From: Roseimicrobium sp. ORNL1
GTDB taxonomy: Bacteria > Verrucomicrobiota > Verrucomicrobiia > Verrucomicrobiales > Verrucomicrobiaceae
Assembly (NCBI RefSeq): GCF_011044495.1
Contig: NZ_CP049143.1
Span: forward strand, 2,480,001-2,544,000
Length of the DNA: 64,000 bases
Direction: 5' to 3'
The translations under genes and the position numbers were made by a program. Every line of letters begins with the position of its first letter. Positions within the stretch are counted from its first letter, which is position 1. Shown here piece after piece: positions 1 through 7,908 of this stretch. The notes under the pieces were generated by a model that did no database searches, had not been told where the DNA came from, and saw nothing but the letters and a program-made list of their open reading frames with translations.

Positions 1-215
1 CAAAAAAATCTTTACTAAGTCTGGCATGATCGCTGCAATACGTGCCAGCGAAATGCGAGACTCCCTGGACCAACTGGGGCGGGCATCTAGCCTGGCTCCT
101 CCCAAGCCAAAGTCTTCCCCGGCAGACCTCCCACTGCCGACAGCCCACTTACTCTCCCTGCAGGTCAATCATGCCCTGTGCTCAGTAACCACACATCGAA
201 CATCCAGATAACCAC

Positions 216-1535
216 ATGCGTTCCAACAAGTTCATCACGCTCGTGATGCCCCTGGCGGTACTCACCACCAGCATGCCCTTCACGGCAGTTCGTGCTGCCG
301 GCCTCCCACCCACCGAAGCGATAGAGCCCGTTCCCCAGGCTGCCCCCGAACCCACTCCCGCGCCGGACCCGCTCCAGTGCATGCGTGACGAGGTGCAGCG
401 CTTGAGCCTTGAGAAAGAACGACTCACGGCGCAGGTCACCCTGGCCCAGGCGACTCTGGACAAGGAGCTCTCGGAGCGCCGGCTGGCCACGGCCCGCATG
501 CAGGCGGAGCTGGATGAACTCAAGGCGAGCAAGGAGCTGAAGGACTACCAGGACAAGGCCAAGCAGGATGTGGAACTCGCCGCGCTGAAGAAGCAGTACG
601 AAAAGGCCACGCTGGAGAGCAACATCGCCAAGGCTGAGGCGGAGACCCAGTTCGCCGCCATCCGCTCGGTGGAGAATGAGGCCAAGCTGCAAATCGCCAA
701 GCTCGCCTCTGAGATCGACCTGGACAAGCAGCAGGCCGAGTCGCGCAACTACGCGCTGAAGGCACCGGTTTACTTGAAGGACCCCATGCAGGGAGGGAAG
801 CTGGTGCTCTCTGACCGCCGCATCCCGCTGAATGGCCCCATCACCATGACCTCGGCGGACCAGATCGTGGCACGCATCAATTACTTCAACAACCGCGACC
901 GCGAGTTGCCCATGTTCATCGTGATCGATGACTCGCCTGGTGGATCTGTGATGGCAGGGTACAAGATTCTGAAGGCCATGAAGGGCAGCGAGGCTCCCGT
1001 GTATGTGGTGGTGAAGTCCTTCGCTGCGAGCATGGCGGCGTGCATCACGACTCTTGCTGAGAAGTCCTATGCATACCCGAATGCAGTCATCCTGCACCAC
1101 CAGATCTCCGGCCTGGGCGGTGGGAATCTCACGCAGCAGCAGGAGTGGGTGAAGGAGATGAACGAATGGTGGCGCCGTCTGGCCGAGCCTGTGGCGCAGA
1201 AGATGGGCGTGAGCCGCGAAGAGTTCATCAAGCAGATGTATGCCCATGCCTCCACGGGTGACTGGAGCGAGTTCGGCGACGAAGCGCAGAAGCTCAAGTG
1301 GGTGGACACGATCGTTGAGGAAATCGAGGAGACCGGCACGCTCATGCATCCGGATGTGGGACAGGGCGCCAAGGGCGAGCTGCGCACCATGGCGAGTGCC
1401 GTGGGCAAAGCAGACACGGGCGTGGCTGGTGAGACCCGCGATGAGAAGGGCCGCCTCTACATGTCCCTGCCGCGCCTGAATCCGATGGACTGCTACTGGA
1501 TGTACAATCCTGATGGCTTCTACCGCTCCGAATAG
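216..1535 (+). CDS. Exported ClpP-fold serine protease with N-terminal coiled coil
   Basis: The 439-residue product has a signal peptide (about residues 1-28), a Pro-rich stretch (32-52), a long charged coiled coil (about 55-175) and a C-terminal ClpP/crotonase-fold domain. The ClpP signatures are visible: DDSPGGS (oxyanion-hole glycines near 242-243), FAASMAA with the likely nucleophile Ser272, LHHQ with His295, and Asp349 in TGDWSEFGD, which matches the third triad position. Normal ClpP is cytoplasmic, about 200 residues, and works with a Clp ATPase. This one is predicted to be exported, so it is more likely a stand-alone periplasmic or membrane-associated peptidase. A strong terminator follows, so it is probably monocistronic. 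The fold and triad are well supported; substrate and location are inferred. Confidence 0.85.
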   Translation: MRSNKFITLVMPLAVLTTSMPFTAVRAAGLPPTEAIEPVPQAAPEPTPAPDPLQCMRDEVQRLSLEKERLTAQVTLAQATLDKELSERRLATARMQAELDELKASKELKDYQDKAKQDVELAALKKQYEKATLESNIAKAEAETQFAAIRSVENEAKLQIAKLASEIDLDKQQAESRNYALKAPVYLKDPMQGGKLVLSDRRIPLNGPITMTSADQIVARINYFNNRDRELPMFIVIDDSPGGSVMAGYKILKAMKGSEAPVYVVVKSFAASMAACITTLAEKSYAYPNAVILHHQISGLGGGNLTQQQEWVKEMNEWWRRLAEPVAQKMGVSREEFIKQMYAHASTGDWSEFGDEAQKLKWVDTIVEEIEETGTLMHPDVGQGAKGELRTMASAVGKADTGVAGETRDEKGRLYMSLPRLNPMDCYWMYNPDGFYRSE

Positions 1536-1613
1536 TTGAAGTAAAATGTAGGCGCATCGAGCCGACTCGGAGCGATGGCTTGCATGTTAAGTGTGAAGTA
1601 GAATAAGGAATAA

Positions 1614-1653
1614 AACCGGCACGGGCGTGGAATCCCGTGCCGGTTGTTTTTTT
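1614..1653 (+). terminator. Rho-independent terminator after the ClpP-like gene
   Basis: A 12-bp GC-rich stem (AACCGGCACGGG paired with CCCGTGCCGGTT) with an 8-nt loop is followed by a run of T residues. It lies about 80 bases past the stop codon. The following stretch up to 1885 holds no gene I can support. Confidence 0.9.
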
Positions 1654-2010
1654 GGGGTGGGGTGAATTGATGCACCGGCCACTTCGAGGTTCACCCGAGT
1701 TAGGGGTGAGCTTGTTTCGCGCATGTGCGTTGAACTTTGGGATGGAGTGCCTCGGGGGGTCTCGAACAATGGCTTTGGTTCGCTTTCATCTGGCACGTGG
1801 AAGGATCGCTTTCCGTCGTGGAGTGCGGTATCGCGTTCCGCCCTCTGCGCATGTGCGTCAGGTTAACATATAAATGAAGAAATCAGAAACGTCTCGTGAT
1901 CTGAACAACCGTCGTGGCGAGACTCGACTCTGCGATGGGCCACCTTGCGCGAAGCGCCTTGGAGATAGTCTGAGACGGTCTGCAAGCGTGGAATGATGAT
2001 TTTGTTCACC

Positions 2011-3396
2011 TCAAGTTGGAGCAAGCTGTGATGTGTCATCTGACTGGTGGCGCTTTTGAGAGGCAGTGAAGATGGATTGGTCGTAGGGTTTGCGATCCTT
2101 CCAGATGCGCCAGAGGATGCGCAGCCAGCGCCAGGCCAGGGCTCGGACGGCCGTGTGGTGGTTTTTACCCTTGGCGCATTGACGCTCATAAAACTGGAGC
2201 GCCCAGTCGCAAAACTTGATGGAACACGCTGCGAACTCGTGGAAGGTCTGGCGCAGGTATTTGGGACAGGCGTGACGTCGCAGGATGAGGCTGGTCTTGC
2301 CGCTGGATTTGCGTACCGGAGACAGGCCGCTGAAGTTCTGCAGGGCTTGGGCGTCGGCCCAGCGCTCCCGCTGCGAGCCCATGGCGCACAGCAGTCGGGG
2401 TTCCAGCGCCGCCCCCGCACCGGGAAGGCTTTTGAAGATGAAGGCATCGGGATGCGCTTCGTAGAGTTCGTGGATGCGCTTGTCGTAGTCTTCGATGGCC
2501 GGCAGCAAGGTGCGCAACTGGCGCACCAGTCGGGCTACCTCCAACTCAGCAGGCAGCAGCACGGCATGGTCGTGAACCAGCGCAGTAGCTTTGGCAATGA
2601 GGTCCAGTCGCTGCTGCACCCATGCTTCACGCCGCACGTGGTGCTTGTAGAAGAGTGAGCGCAACCGATGGGGTTTGGCCGCCTGCAGCTTCTGGAGAGT
2701 AGGCCAGCGTTGCAGCAGTTCCAAGAGCATGGGATTGGCCATTTCACGGCACAACTCGAGGGCCACCGGATAGCACAACTTCAACTGGCTGGTGAGTTGG
2801 TTGGTCAGGGCCGTGCGCTCATCCACCGCATGGCGGCGGTTGCGGCACAGGGCGTCCAGCAGGCGGGTCTGCTCATCATCAGGCTGCCACAGACGCAGTT
2901 GGTCGCGATGGCGGTAGAGCATGTCCTCGATGGCATCGGCATCGGTGTTGTCGGCCTTGGCTCCACTGGAGCGAAAAGCCTTGCGGTAGTTGGCTGAAGC
3001 CAGGGTGGGAATGGCGTAAATATCGATGAAGTCAGTGTGCTCCATGAGGGCATAAATGAGCACGCTGCGGCTCTGCTCCACGGCCACGGCAATGCGGTGG
3101 CCTCCAAAGTGGGTGCGCAGTTGCTGCAACCAGGCTGATACTTCGGCGGTGGCAAAGCTGCCGCGGTGCAACCGGGTGGGCTGGGCCACATCGCGCCGGG
3201 TGTAAAACTGCTTTTGATCCCCCCAGTCAATGCCGATGAAGGCCTCATAGACAGGGGCAGGAACCGGTGGGGGTGGCGGGCAGGAGTCCGCCGCAGGAGA
3301 AGCAAGACAGGAGTCAGGGGCCGGTGACAGCCCGCTGGGTGGGGAAGCTTTCATAAGCCAATGGAAGGTTGCGCTCCGGAGAGCTTGGGCCGACAT
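2011..3396 (-). CDS. IS110-family DEDD transposase/recombinase
   Basis: The 461-residue protein has the DEDD RuvC-like domain: Asp57 in GIDWGD, Glu107 in VAVEQS, and Asp149 and Asp152 in KADNTDADAI. Their spacing is essentially that of known IS110 enzymes. The C-terminal Transposase_20 domain has SLPGAG and a GLSPVRKSSGKTS segment that contains the expected catalytic serine. These enzymes use an element-encoded bridge RNA that pairs with target and donor DNA. The protein is longer than usual because of a Pro-rich N-terminal extension (about residues 15-48); a later start (Met15, position 3354) is possible. It looks intact, so the element may still be active. Confidence 0.92.
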   Translation of the reverse strand: MSAQALRSATFHWLMKASPPSGLSPAPDSCLASPAADSCPPPPPVPAPVYEAFIGIDWGDQKQFYTRRDVAQPTRLHRGSFATAEVSAWLQQLRTHFGGHRIAVAVEQSRSVLIYALMEHTDFIDIYAIPTLASANYRKAFRSSGAKADNTDADAIEDMLYRHRDQLRLWQPDDEQTRLLDALCRNRRHAVDERTALTNQLTSQLKLCYPVALELCREMANPMLLELLQRWPTLQKLQAAKPHRLRSLFYKHHVRREAWVQQRLDLIAKATALVHDHAVLLPAELEVARLVRQLRTLLPAIEDYDKRIHELYEAHPDAFIFKSLPGAGAALEPRLLCAMGSQRERWADAQALQNFSGLSPVRKSSGKTSLILRRHACPKYLRQTFHEFAACSIKFCDWALQFYERQCAKGKNHHTAVRALAWRWLRILWRIWKDRKPYDQSIFTASQKRHQSDDTSQLAPT

Positions 3397-3712
3397 TGGG
3401 CATGCAGCTGCAGGCTTGAACGAAGGACTTATAGAGATTCGTCAAAGCGAAAAAGTCTGAGCATTCGTTGGGGCCTGGAGACACATCCACAGTCGAAATT
3501 CTCCAAACAAGCATCATGTGCTCAGTGCGCAGATTCGTGCCGTGGATGTGCATGCACCGGGCGGTGGCGGCCACCACCGCCCGGCCTCCGAAGTCTAACT
3601 CACCACGCCCAACGGGCGCGGCGGAAAGTTATTCACAAATCGGCGGCCACCACGCAGCTCCTTGCGGCTGCCACAGGCCGCCGATTGATGAATAACTTCC
3701 GAGGCAACTATA
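3397..3712 (-). ncRNA. Candidate bridge RNA region of the IS110 element
   Basis: This 316-nt noncoding segment upstream of the transposase holds two strong stem-loops. The first pairs 3626-3648 with 3676-3698 (AAGTTATTCA...GGCGGCC with its near-complement). The second pairs 3557-3567 with 3574-3584 (CCGGGCGGTGG with CCACCGCCCGG). IS110-subgroup elements encode their bridge RNA in this position. I could not assign the target- and donor-binding loops by eye, so the exact RNA ends are unknown. Confidence 0.5.
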
Positions 3713-3976
3713 AGTGCGCGTGCGAAGCACCGCTTTGGTGGGGAACTTTGGGGCGCGGAGCTTCCTGCAGGCAGGCTTACGCCGGGTGGTTTTGCATCAC
3801 AAGAACGCATCAAATGCGGCCTCCGCTTGGGGTCATGGATAAATCCTGAGTCACCCACCTCGTGACGTTTCCTCCCAAAGCGGTGCTTCGCACACGCACT
3901 CCAAGGCGCTTCGCGCAAGGTGGTACGCTCCGGAGTCGCGCAGCGCTGGCAGGGCTGCTCTTGTCACGAGACGTTT

Positions 3977-4478
3977 CTAATTTAGTTCACACGTGTGTTA
4001 ATGAGCCTCAAGAAAAGTGAGCTTCGGTTGTGGTGACTGATGGAAAAATGGATTCGTTGTCCGCCGCTTTTCTACCGTGGTGGGCGCGGTTTAGGGCCGG
4101 GTTCAGAGGGGCAAGGGAAGGGGTTCGAAATTTTCTCCACATAGGGCACGGGCGCTCTCCCTTTCAGGGAGTACGCCCAAGGTCCTATATGAACGATAGT
4201 TCACATGGGGATGATGGCATTGCTTGGTTATCAAGTGTCGTTGTTTCACGTGAACAACGGTTTCACTGGGAAGAATGGGGTATTTTGTGGAGAAAAAGGA
4301 CCCTGATATCTCCCTCAGGTTGACCCCTGAAGGCCATTTTACCTGGGTGTAGGTGGTGAAATTTAAATTATTTTAAGTCTAGGCAACCACAGGCAAGGGC
4401 TGCTACGATTCTGAGACGCACCCGGGACCCTCCGGTCCTGGTTTGCAGAAGACAACTGCCAACCTAACTCCTCAAACC
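3977..4478. other. Intergenic region before the beta-barrel gene
   Basis: I see no supportable gene here; the short frames lack family features and usual codon use. The last 130 bases are AT-rich (around 4360-4380) and probably hold the promoter of the following gene. I recognise no known riboswitch. Confidence 0.5.
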
Positions 4479-5012
4479 ATGAAAATCATCACGACACTGT
4501 TCGCAGCACTCGTGCTCGCTGCTACCGCTCACGCGGGAGAAGTGACCTACTCCAAGAATCCCAAGGCCCCCGTCATTCCCCCGCCTCCGGCTGGTTGTGA
4601 CTGCTTCGGCCCTGGCCTGAGCCTCGGCATCTTCGGTGCCGGCATCCTCCCCGACTCCGATGAAGACGACGCCCTCGGAGGCGGCGTGCTTGCAGAGTAC
4701 TTCTTCAATGAGTACATCGGCGTGCAGGGCAGCTACGGCATCTTCGCCACGGACAGCGAGCATCATGAATTTGATGCCGCCCTCGTGCTGCGTTACCCCA
4801 TCACCTCCATCTGCGTCGCTCCGTACGTGATGGGTGGCGGCGGCTATGCCACGAACTCCTTCGAAGAATGGAACTGGTTCGTGGGCGGCGGCCTTGAGGC
4901 CCGCTTCTCCGAAGCCAGCTGCTTCGGCGTGTTCGCGGACGGCGCTTATCACTGGGGTGAAGACGACGGTGACTTCACCCTCGTGCGCCTTGGCGTGAAG
5001 TTCAAACTGTAA
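4479..5012 (+). CDS. Small outer-membrane beta-barrel protein
   Basis: The start at 4479 gives a 177-residue product with a clean signal peptide (MKIITTLFAALVLAATAHAG). After it come a Pro-rich linker and Cys residues (AGCDCFG), then alternating Gly/aromatic strands typical of 8-stranded OmpA/OmpW-like barrels. The last residues, LGVKFKL, fit a C-terminal beta signal. It is predicted to sit in the outer membrane; no ligand or role can be read from the sequence. A terminator directly follows, so it is probably expressed alone. Confidence 0.75.
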   Translation: MKIITTLFAALVLAATAHAGEVTYSKNPKAPVIPPPPAGCDCFGPGLSLGIFGAGILPDSDEDDALGGGVLAEYFFNEYIGVQGSYGIFATDSEHHEFDAALVLRYPITSICVAPYVMGGGGYATNSFEEWNWFVGGGLEARFSEASCFGVFADGAYHWGEDDGDFTLVRLGVKFKL

Positions 5013-5042
5013 GGTTTGACTGCCCAGCACAAGAATTGAAAG

Positions 5043-5075
5043 GAAGGGAGCGGTTCGCCGCTCCCTTCTTTTTTT
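5043..5075 (+). terminator. Rho-independent terminator after the beta-barrel gene
   Basis: A perfect stem GAAGGGAGCGG/CCGCTCCCTTC with a TTCG tetraloop is followed by about eight T residues, 30 bases past the stop codon. Confidence 0.92.
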
Positions 5076-5110
5076 GTGTGTAGTGATGGTGGGTGTGGCG
5101 ATGCCGGTGG

Positions 5111-5305
5111 GATTCGAGACAAAGACAGGGAGACACGGAGCTTTTTGGGTTTGGAGGACTGGCATGTTAAGACCACGTCCGCTGGGGTGGCGAGAGTAGG
5201 TGGTCGAGTCTTGATGCCTTGCCAGGCGGACCAGCGTCTTCTCCCTGGCCACTATAATAAAGAGCCTCTGTGGCTCCGTGTCTCTGTGCCTCCGTGTTGA
5301 ATCCC
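5111..5305. repeat. CACGGAG-type inverted repeat pair
   Basis: A forward arm at 5111-5148 (containing GAGACACGGAG) and a reverse arm at 5263-5305 (containing CTCCGTGTTGAATCCC) form a degenerate inverted pair. Similar arms occur at 16858-17027, 46083-46126 and 62151-62699. Translation of such repeats gives meaningless frames, which I did not call. Confidence 0.6.
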
Positions 5306-5384
5306 ACCAGCATCAACACACCCATGCTTTCACTGAGCCGCTTGCCAAATGGAGCCGCTGGTGTTTCTTCGCCCTCAGCCTTTC

Positions 5385-6521
5385 ATGGAAGAAGCAACAG
5401 CAAGCCCAGTTCCCCCCAAACCCAAGCCCGGCCTGAAACGCTGGTTCGGTCCGGGTGCGTGGGTGGCGCTGGGGGTATTCACCCTGGGCAGGCTCGCGCT
5501 GGAGCCGCTGCGGGATGCGCCGCACTTCGACAAGCATGGCATGGATGCCTTCAACGCGACGGAGACGTACACGCTGAAGAAAAATCCGCAGCCGGTGAAG
5601 GTCGCTTTCTTCGGTAGCAGCCAGAGCCTGTGGGCCATCATTGCGGACGATGTGGCGCGTGAGACGGGGCTGAACCCTGCAGAGGTGCGCAACCTTTCCT
5701 GCGAAGGCGGCACGCCCTTTGATCTGTGGAATCTCATCCGCCGCAATGAGGCTCATCTGCGTGAGCTGCGGCTCGCGGTGGTGGAGGTGAATCCCTTCGT
5801 GCTGCGGCAGTCCCTGGATGCTGATGAGCGTGTGCAGACGGATCTCTACCAGCATGCGGACTTCTCGGAGCGGATGCTGCTGAAGAACCGCGCGAATCGC
5901 GTGGGCCAGCTCGCGGAGTGGGCTCTGCCGGTGTGCTCCGTGCGGCACTCACTGGAGTCTGCCATTTTGAATGTGATGGACCCGCAGCCGGGGAATGCCA
6001 TCTACCCATGCCCGGAGGAGCGCACCTCGCCAGCTTCGGATTGGCACGCCTGGCACCAGAAGAGCACACTGTCCAAGGAGCGTCTCACGCTTTCACCCCA
6101 TACGGCGGCTAACCGCATGGTGGGGAACTGGCGCCTCTCGAAGCTGCAGGACCACTCGCTGCGCGCGAGCCTGGCGTGGTTTGCACAGCATCGGGTGCGT
6201 GTGGTGTTTCATGAGTTGCCCGTGCATCCGGAGGTGATGAAGGTCATCCGTGAGAAGCCGGAGTACCGGCAGGGGCATGACAGGTTCATTGCCTACATCG
6301 AGTCCCTCAAGCCACAGCCACTTGCGCGCATCTACACACCGGACCCGGCGGACTGTGGACTGCAGATGGAGCACATGGCAGACCGCACGCACATCAATGA
6401 AAACGGCGCGCATCTCTACTCACGCCACATGGCGGAGAAGCTGCGCCAGTTCCTGCCCGAGCTGGATGTGGTGGACGTGGGCGGCGAGGATGCGCATGTG
6501 CGGGTAGGGGTGGGGGAGTAG
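5385..6521 (+). CDS. Membrane-anchored SGNH-like acyltransferase/esterase
   Basis: The 378-residue product has an N-terminal membrane segment (about 22-42) and an SGNH-hydrolase-like body. Block I is FFGSSQS (candidate nucleophile Ser79). Block V is probably ADRTHINENGAHLYS near the C terminus, giving the Asp/His pair. It is a clear paralogue of the product at 42033-43145; both share GGTPF and VVEVNPFVLRQSLDAD. Such proteins often accompany MBOAT acyltransferases in acylation of exported glycans, and an AlgX/AlgI-like pair lies 1.4 kb away on the other strand. An alternative start is 5349; I chose 5385 because its N-terminal length is closer to the paralogue. Substrate unknown. Confidence 0.7.
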   Translation: MEEATASPVPPKPKPGLKRWFGPGAWVALGVFTLGRLALEPLRDAPHFDKHGMDAFNATETYTLKKNPQPVKVAFFGSSQSLWAIIADDVARETGLNPAEVRNLSCEGGTPFDLWNLIRRNEAHLRELRLAVVEVNPFVLRQSLDADERVQTDLYQHADFSERMLLKNRANRVGQLAEWALPVCSVRHSLESAILNVMDPQPGNAIYPCPEERTSPASDWHAWHQKSTLSKERLTLSPHTAANRMVGNWRLSKLQDHSLRASLAWFAQHRVRVVFHELPVHPEVMKVIREKPEYRQGHDRFIAYIESLKPQPLARIYTPDPADCGLQMEHMADRTHINENGAHLYSRHMAEKLRQFLPELDVVDVGGEDAHVRVGVGE

Positions 6522-6647
6522 GTGGAAGATTGTTCGCGTTAGCGCAGCCGGACATGGGTGGAGCTCCTCCGGTAATGTTGAGCCCTCTTGGTAAAGAGCG
6601 TGTTGCCTCCTGATGAGTCAGCTACTTGGTAAACGCATCGCATGGCT

Positions 6648-6798
6648 CAAGGAGTGGGGGCATTCCTGCCCCCATTTTTGAGTTCGCAGCCGGTTAGCGT
6701 TGAGATGTCAGATTCGGGAGCCCTTGCACCGCAAGGGCCTTCGCGATGACGACGCGCTGCTGGGGTTGCCATGGGGGCAGGAATGCCCCCACTCCTTG
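6648..6798. repeat. Inverted repeat pair, 28-bp perfect arms
   Basis: Arms at 6648-6675 and 6771-6798 are exact reverse complements and each contains GTGGGGGCATTCC. They are 95 bases apart and lie between two convergent genes. A related half element occurs near 14525-14555. Confidence 0.85.
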
Positions 6799-6842
6799 GA
6801 CTGCCGAAACACGACTAGCTAATTATCCGACACCCTTCGCGG

Positions 6843-7541
6843 TTAGTCTGCTTTGCGCGCCACATCCAGCACGTCGAAGTCTTCATGCTGAGTGAAGAGG
6901 TTCTCTCCCTTTCCAAGCTCTTTCAACGGCACTTCGCTTCCCTCCGGAGTGGCTAGTTTCTGGAGGGCCACGGAGCTGTCATTCATGCCGATGATGATGC
7001 CCTTCGTCCAGGTGCGGCCGGGTACGGGCTTCAGTTTGGCATCGGCGTTCCACTTGGGATTCCACCGTGCGACGGCCGCGTTTTCGTAGACGAGCGGAGT
7101 GCTGCCAGAATTAGAGTCGGAGAGGCCTATGGTCAATATCCAGTGGTTTTCCCCGGGAGTAAGGGCATCCTTGAAATCCGGAGCGACGCCGATGTTTCCA
7201 TCCGGCACGAAGGGGCTGTGGGGACAGCCGAAGATGGCTTCGTTATTCGATATCCCTTGTTGGAATAGGACTCTCAATGCTTCATTCGCCGTCTTGGGCT
7301 TTGAGAGGTCTTCTCCCATCCTATGGTCGTCCACGTAGGTGCCGCGTCCATCCGCAGAGTAGATCCGCATGGCCACGATGATCTGCCGGCAGTTGGAGAT
7401 ACCCTGGGCAACCTCCCGCCGCTCGGCGGCCTGTCTCATGTACGCCTGCACAATGAAACCAAGCCACACCACAGGTATCGCAACCGCTACCACAGTGACC
7501 CAATTTTCTACCCGGGAGGGAGGCCTCTTTTCCGCGTGCAC
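6843..7541 (-). CDS. Pseudopilin-like single-pass membrane protein
   Basis: The 232-residue product (GTG start) has one N-terminal membrane helix (about residues 15-34) followed by a segment, SNCRQIIVAMRIYSADGRG, that resembles the helix of Verrucomicrobiota/Planctomycetota GspG-like pseudopilins. The rest is a soluble domain without a motif I can name. The classic prepilin cleavage site (G/FTLIE) is absent, so it may be an ordinary anchored protein. It is convergent with the SGNH gene and separated from it by an inverted-repeat pair. Function unknown. Confidence 0.6.
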   Translation of the reverse strand: MHAEKRPPSRVENWVTVVAVAIPVVWLGFIVQAYMRQAAERREVAQGISNCRQIIVAMRIYSADGRGTYVDDHRMGEDLSKPKTANEALRVLFQQGISNNEAIFGCPHSPFVPDGNIGVAPDFKDALTPGENHWILTIGLSDSNSGSTPLVYENAAVARWNPKWNADAKLKPVPGRTWTKGIIIGMNDSSVALQKLATPEGSEVPLKELGKGENLFTQHEDFDVLDVARKAD

Positions 7542-7729
7542 AAGGCCATCAAATCAAATCGTGCATTTTCCGGCAAGGCTATTGTGCAGGAATTGCTTAG
7601 GTGGTGACGGCTACCTCTTTAGGAAATGCTGGGGTTGGGGAATGGAGTCTTGGCCAGCGAGCCCGTACGGACATGGGTGAGTTTGCGTGCAGGGTGTTCA
7701 ACACAGAGACGCAGAGACGCAGGGGAAGA

Positions 7730-7902
7730 GTTGATGGTCTATGGTTGATAGTTGATAGCCTGAGGCGGCCAACAGATGGGATGACGACAAAGCTGCAAAG
7801 GGGCTGGAATTGCCTTTGCGACATGGTCAATCCGGAGAGTTCAATGATTCTCTGCCACCGCTCTCTTCTCAGGCTATCAACTATCAACCATAGACCATCA
7901 AC
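7730..7902. repeat. Inverted repeat pair, 35-bp perfect arms
   Basis: Arms at 7730-7764 and 7868-7902 are exact reverse complements (GATAGTTGATAGCCTGAG and its complement), with a 103-base spacer. The arms are more AT-rich than the surroundings. A CACGGAG-like half element lies just before it (about 7696-7723). The stretch 7542-7908 holds no supportable gene. Confidence 0.88.
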
Positions 7903-7908
7903 CTTACC

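Larger units (their letters stand above)
1965..3714 (-). mobile_element. IS110-family insertion sequence, about 1750 bp
   Basis: The boundaries come from comparing the broken repeat arm with intact copies: the target reads CCTTGGAG then TGCG, and the element lies between them. The dinucleotide AG occurs at both junctions (1963-1964 and 3713-3714). On the transposase strand this is CT, the core dinucleotide reported for the IS110 member IS621. There are no terminal inverted repeats, as expected for IS110. The noncoding part is about 46 bp after the transposase and about 316 bp before it, which fits the IS110 subgroup, where the guide RNA is encoded at the 5' end. Confidence 0.85.
1886..3976. 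repeat. MITE-like element, copy A (interrupted by an IS110-family element)
   Basis: The outer ends are perfect 14-bp inverted repeats, GAAACGTCTCGTGA at 1886 and its complement ending at 3976. Inside are two inverted arms of about 50 bp that carry small hairpins with TTC loops (GCGCTTCGCGC, GTGCTTCGCAC). The left arm is cut after position 1964 and resumes at 3715, so removing the insertion gives a 341-bp element like copies B, C, E and F. No coding capacity is seen. I could not see a convincing target-site duplication. Confidence 0.85.

Noticed and set aside
165-1349. A long minus-strand frame opposite the ClpP-like gene
   Set aside because: No domain, extreme Leu/Arg/His content; the plus-strand product has signal peptide and catalytic motifs.
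4030-4323. A 97-codon frame between the repeat and the beta-barrel gene
   Set aside because: No ribosome site, no motif, and composition unlike neighbouring genes.
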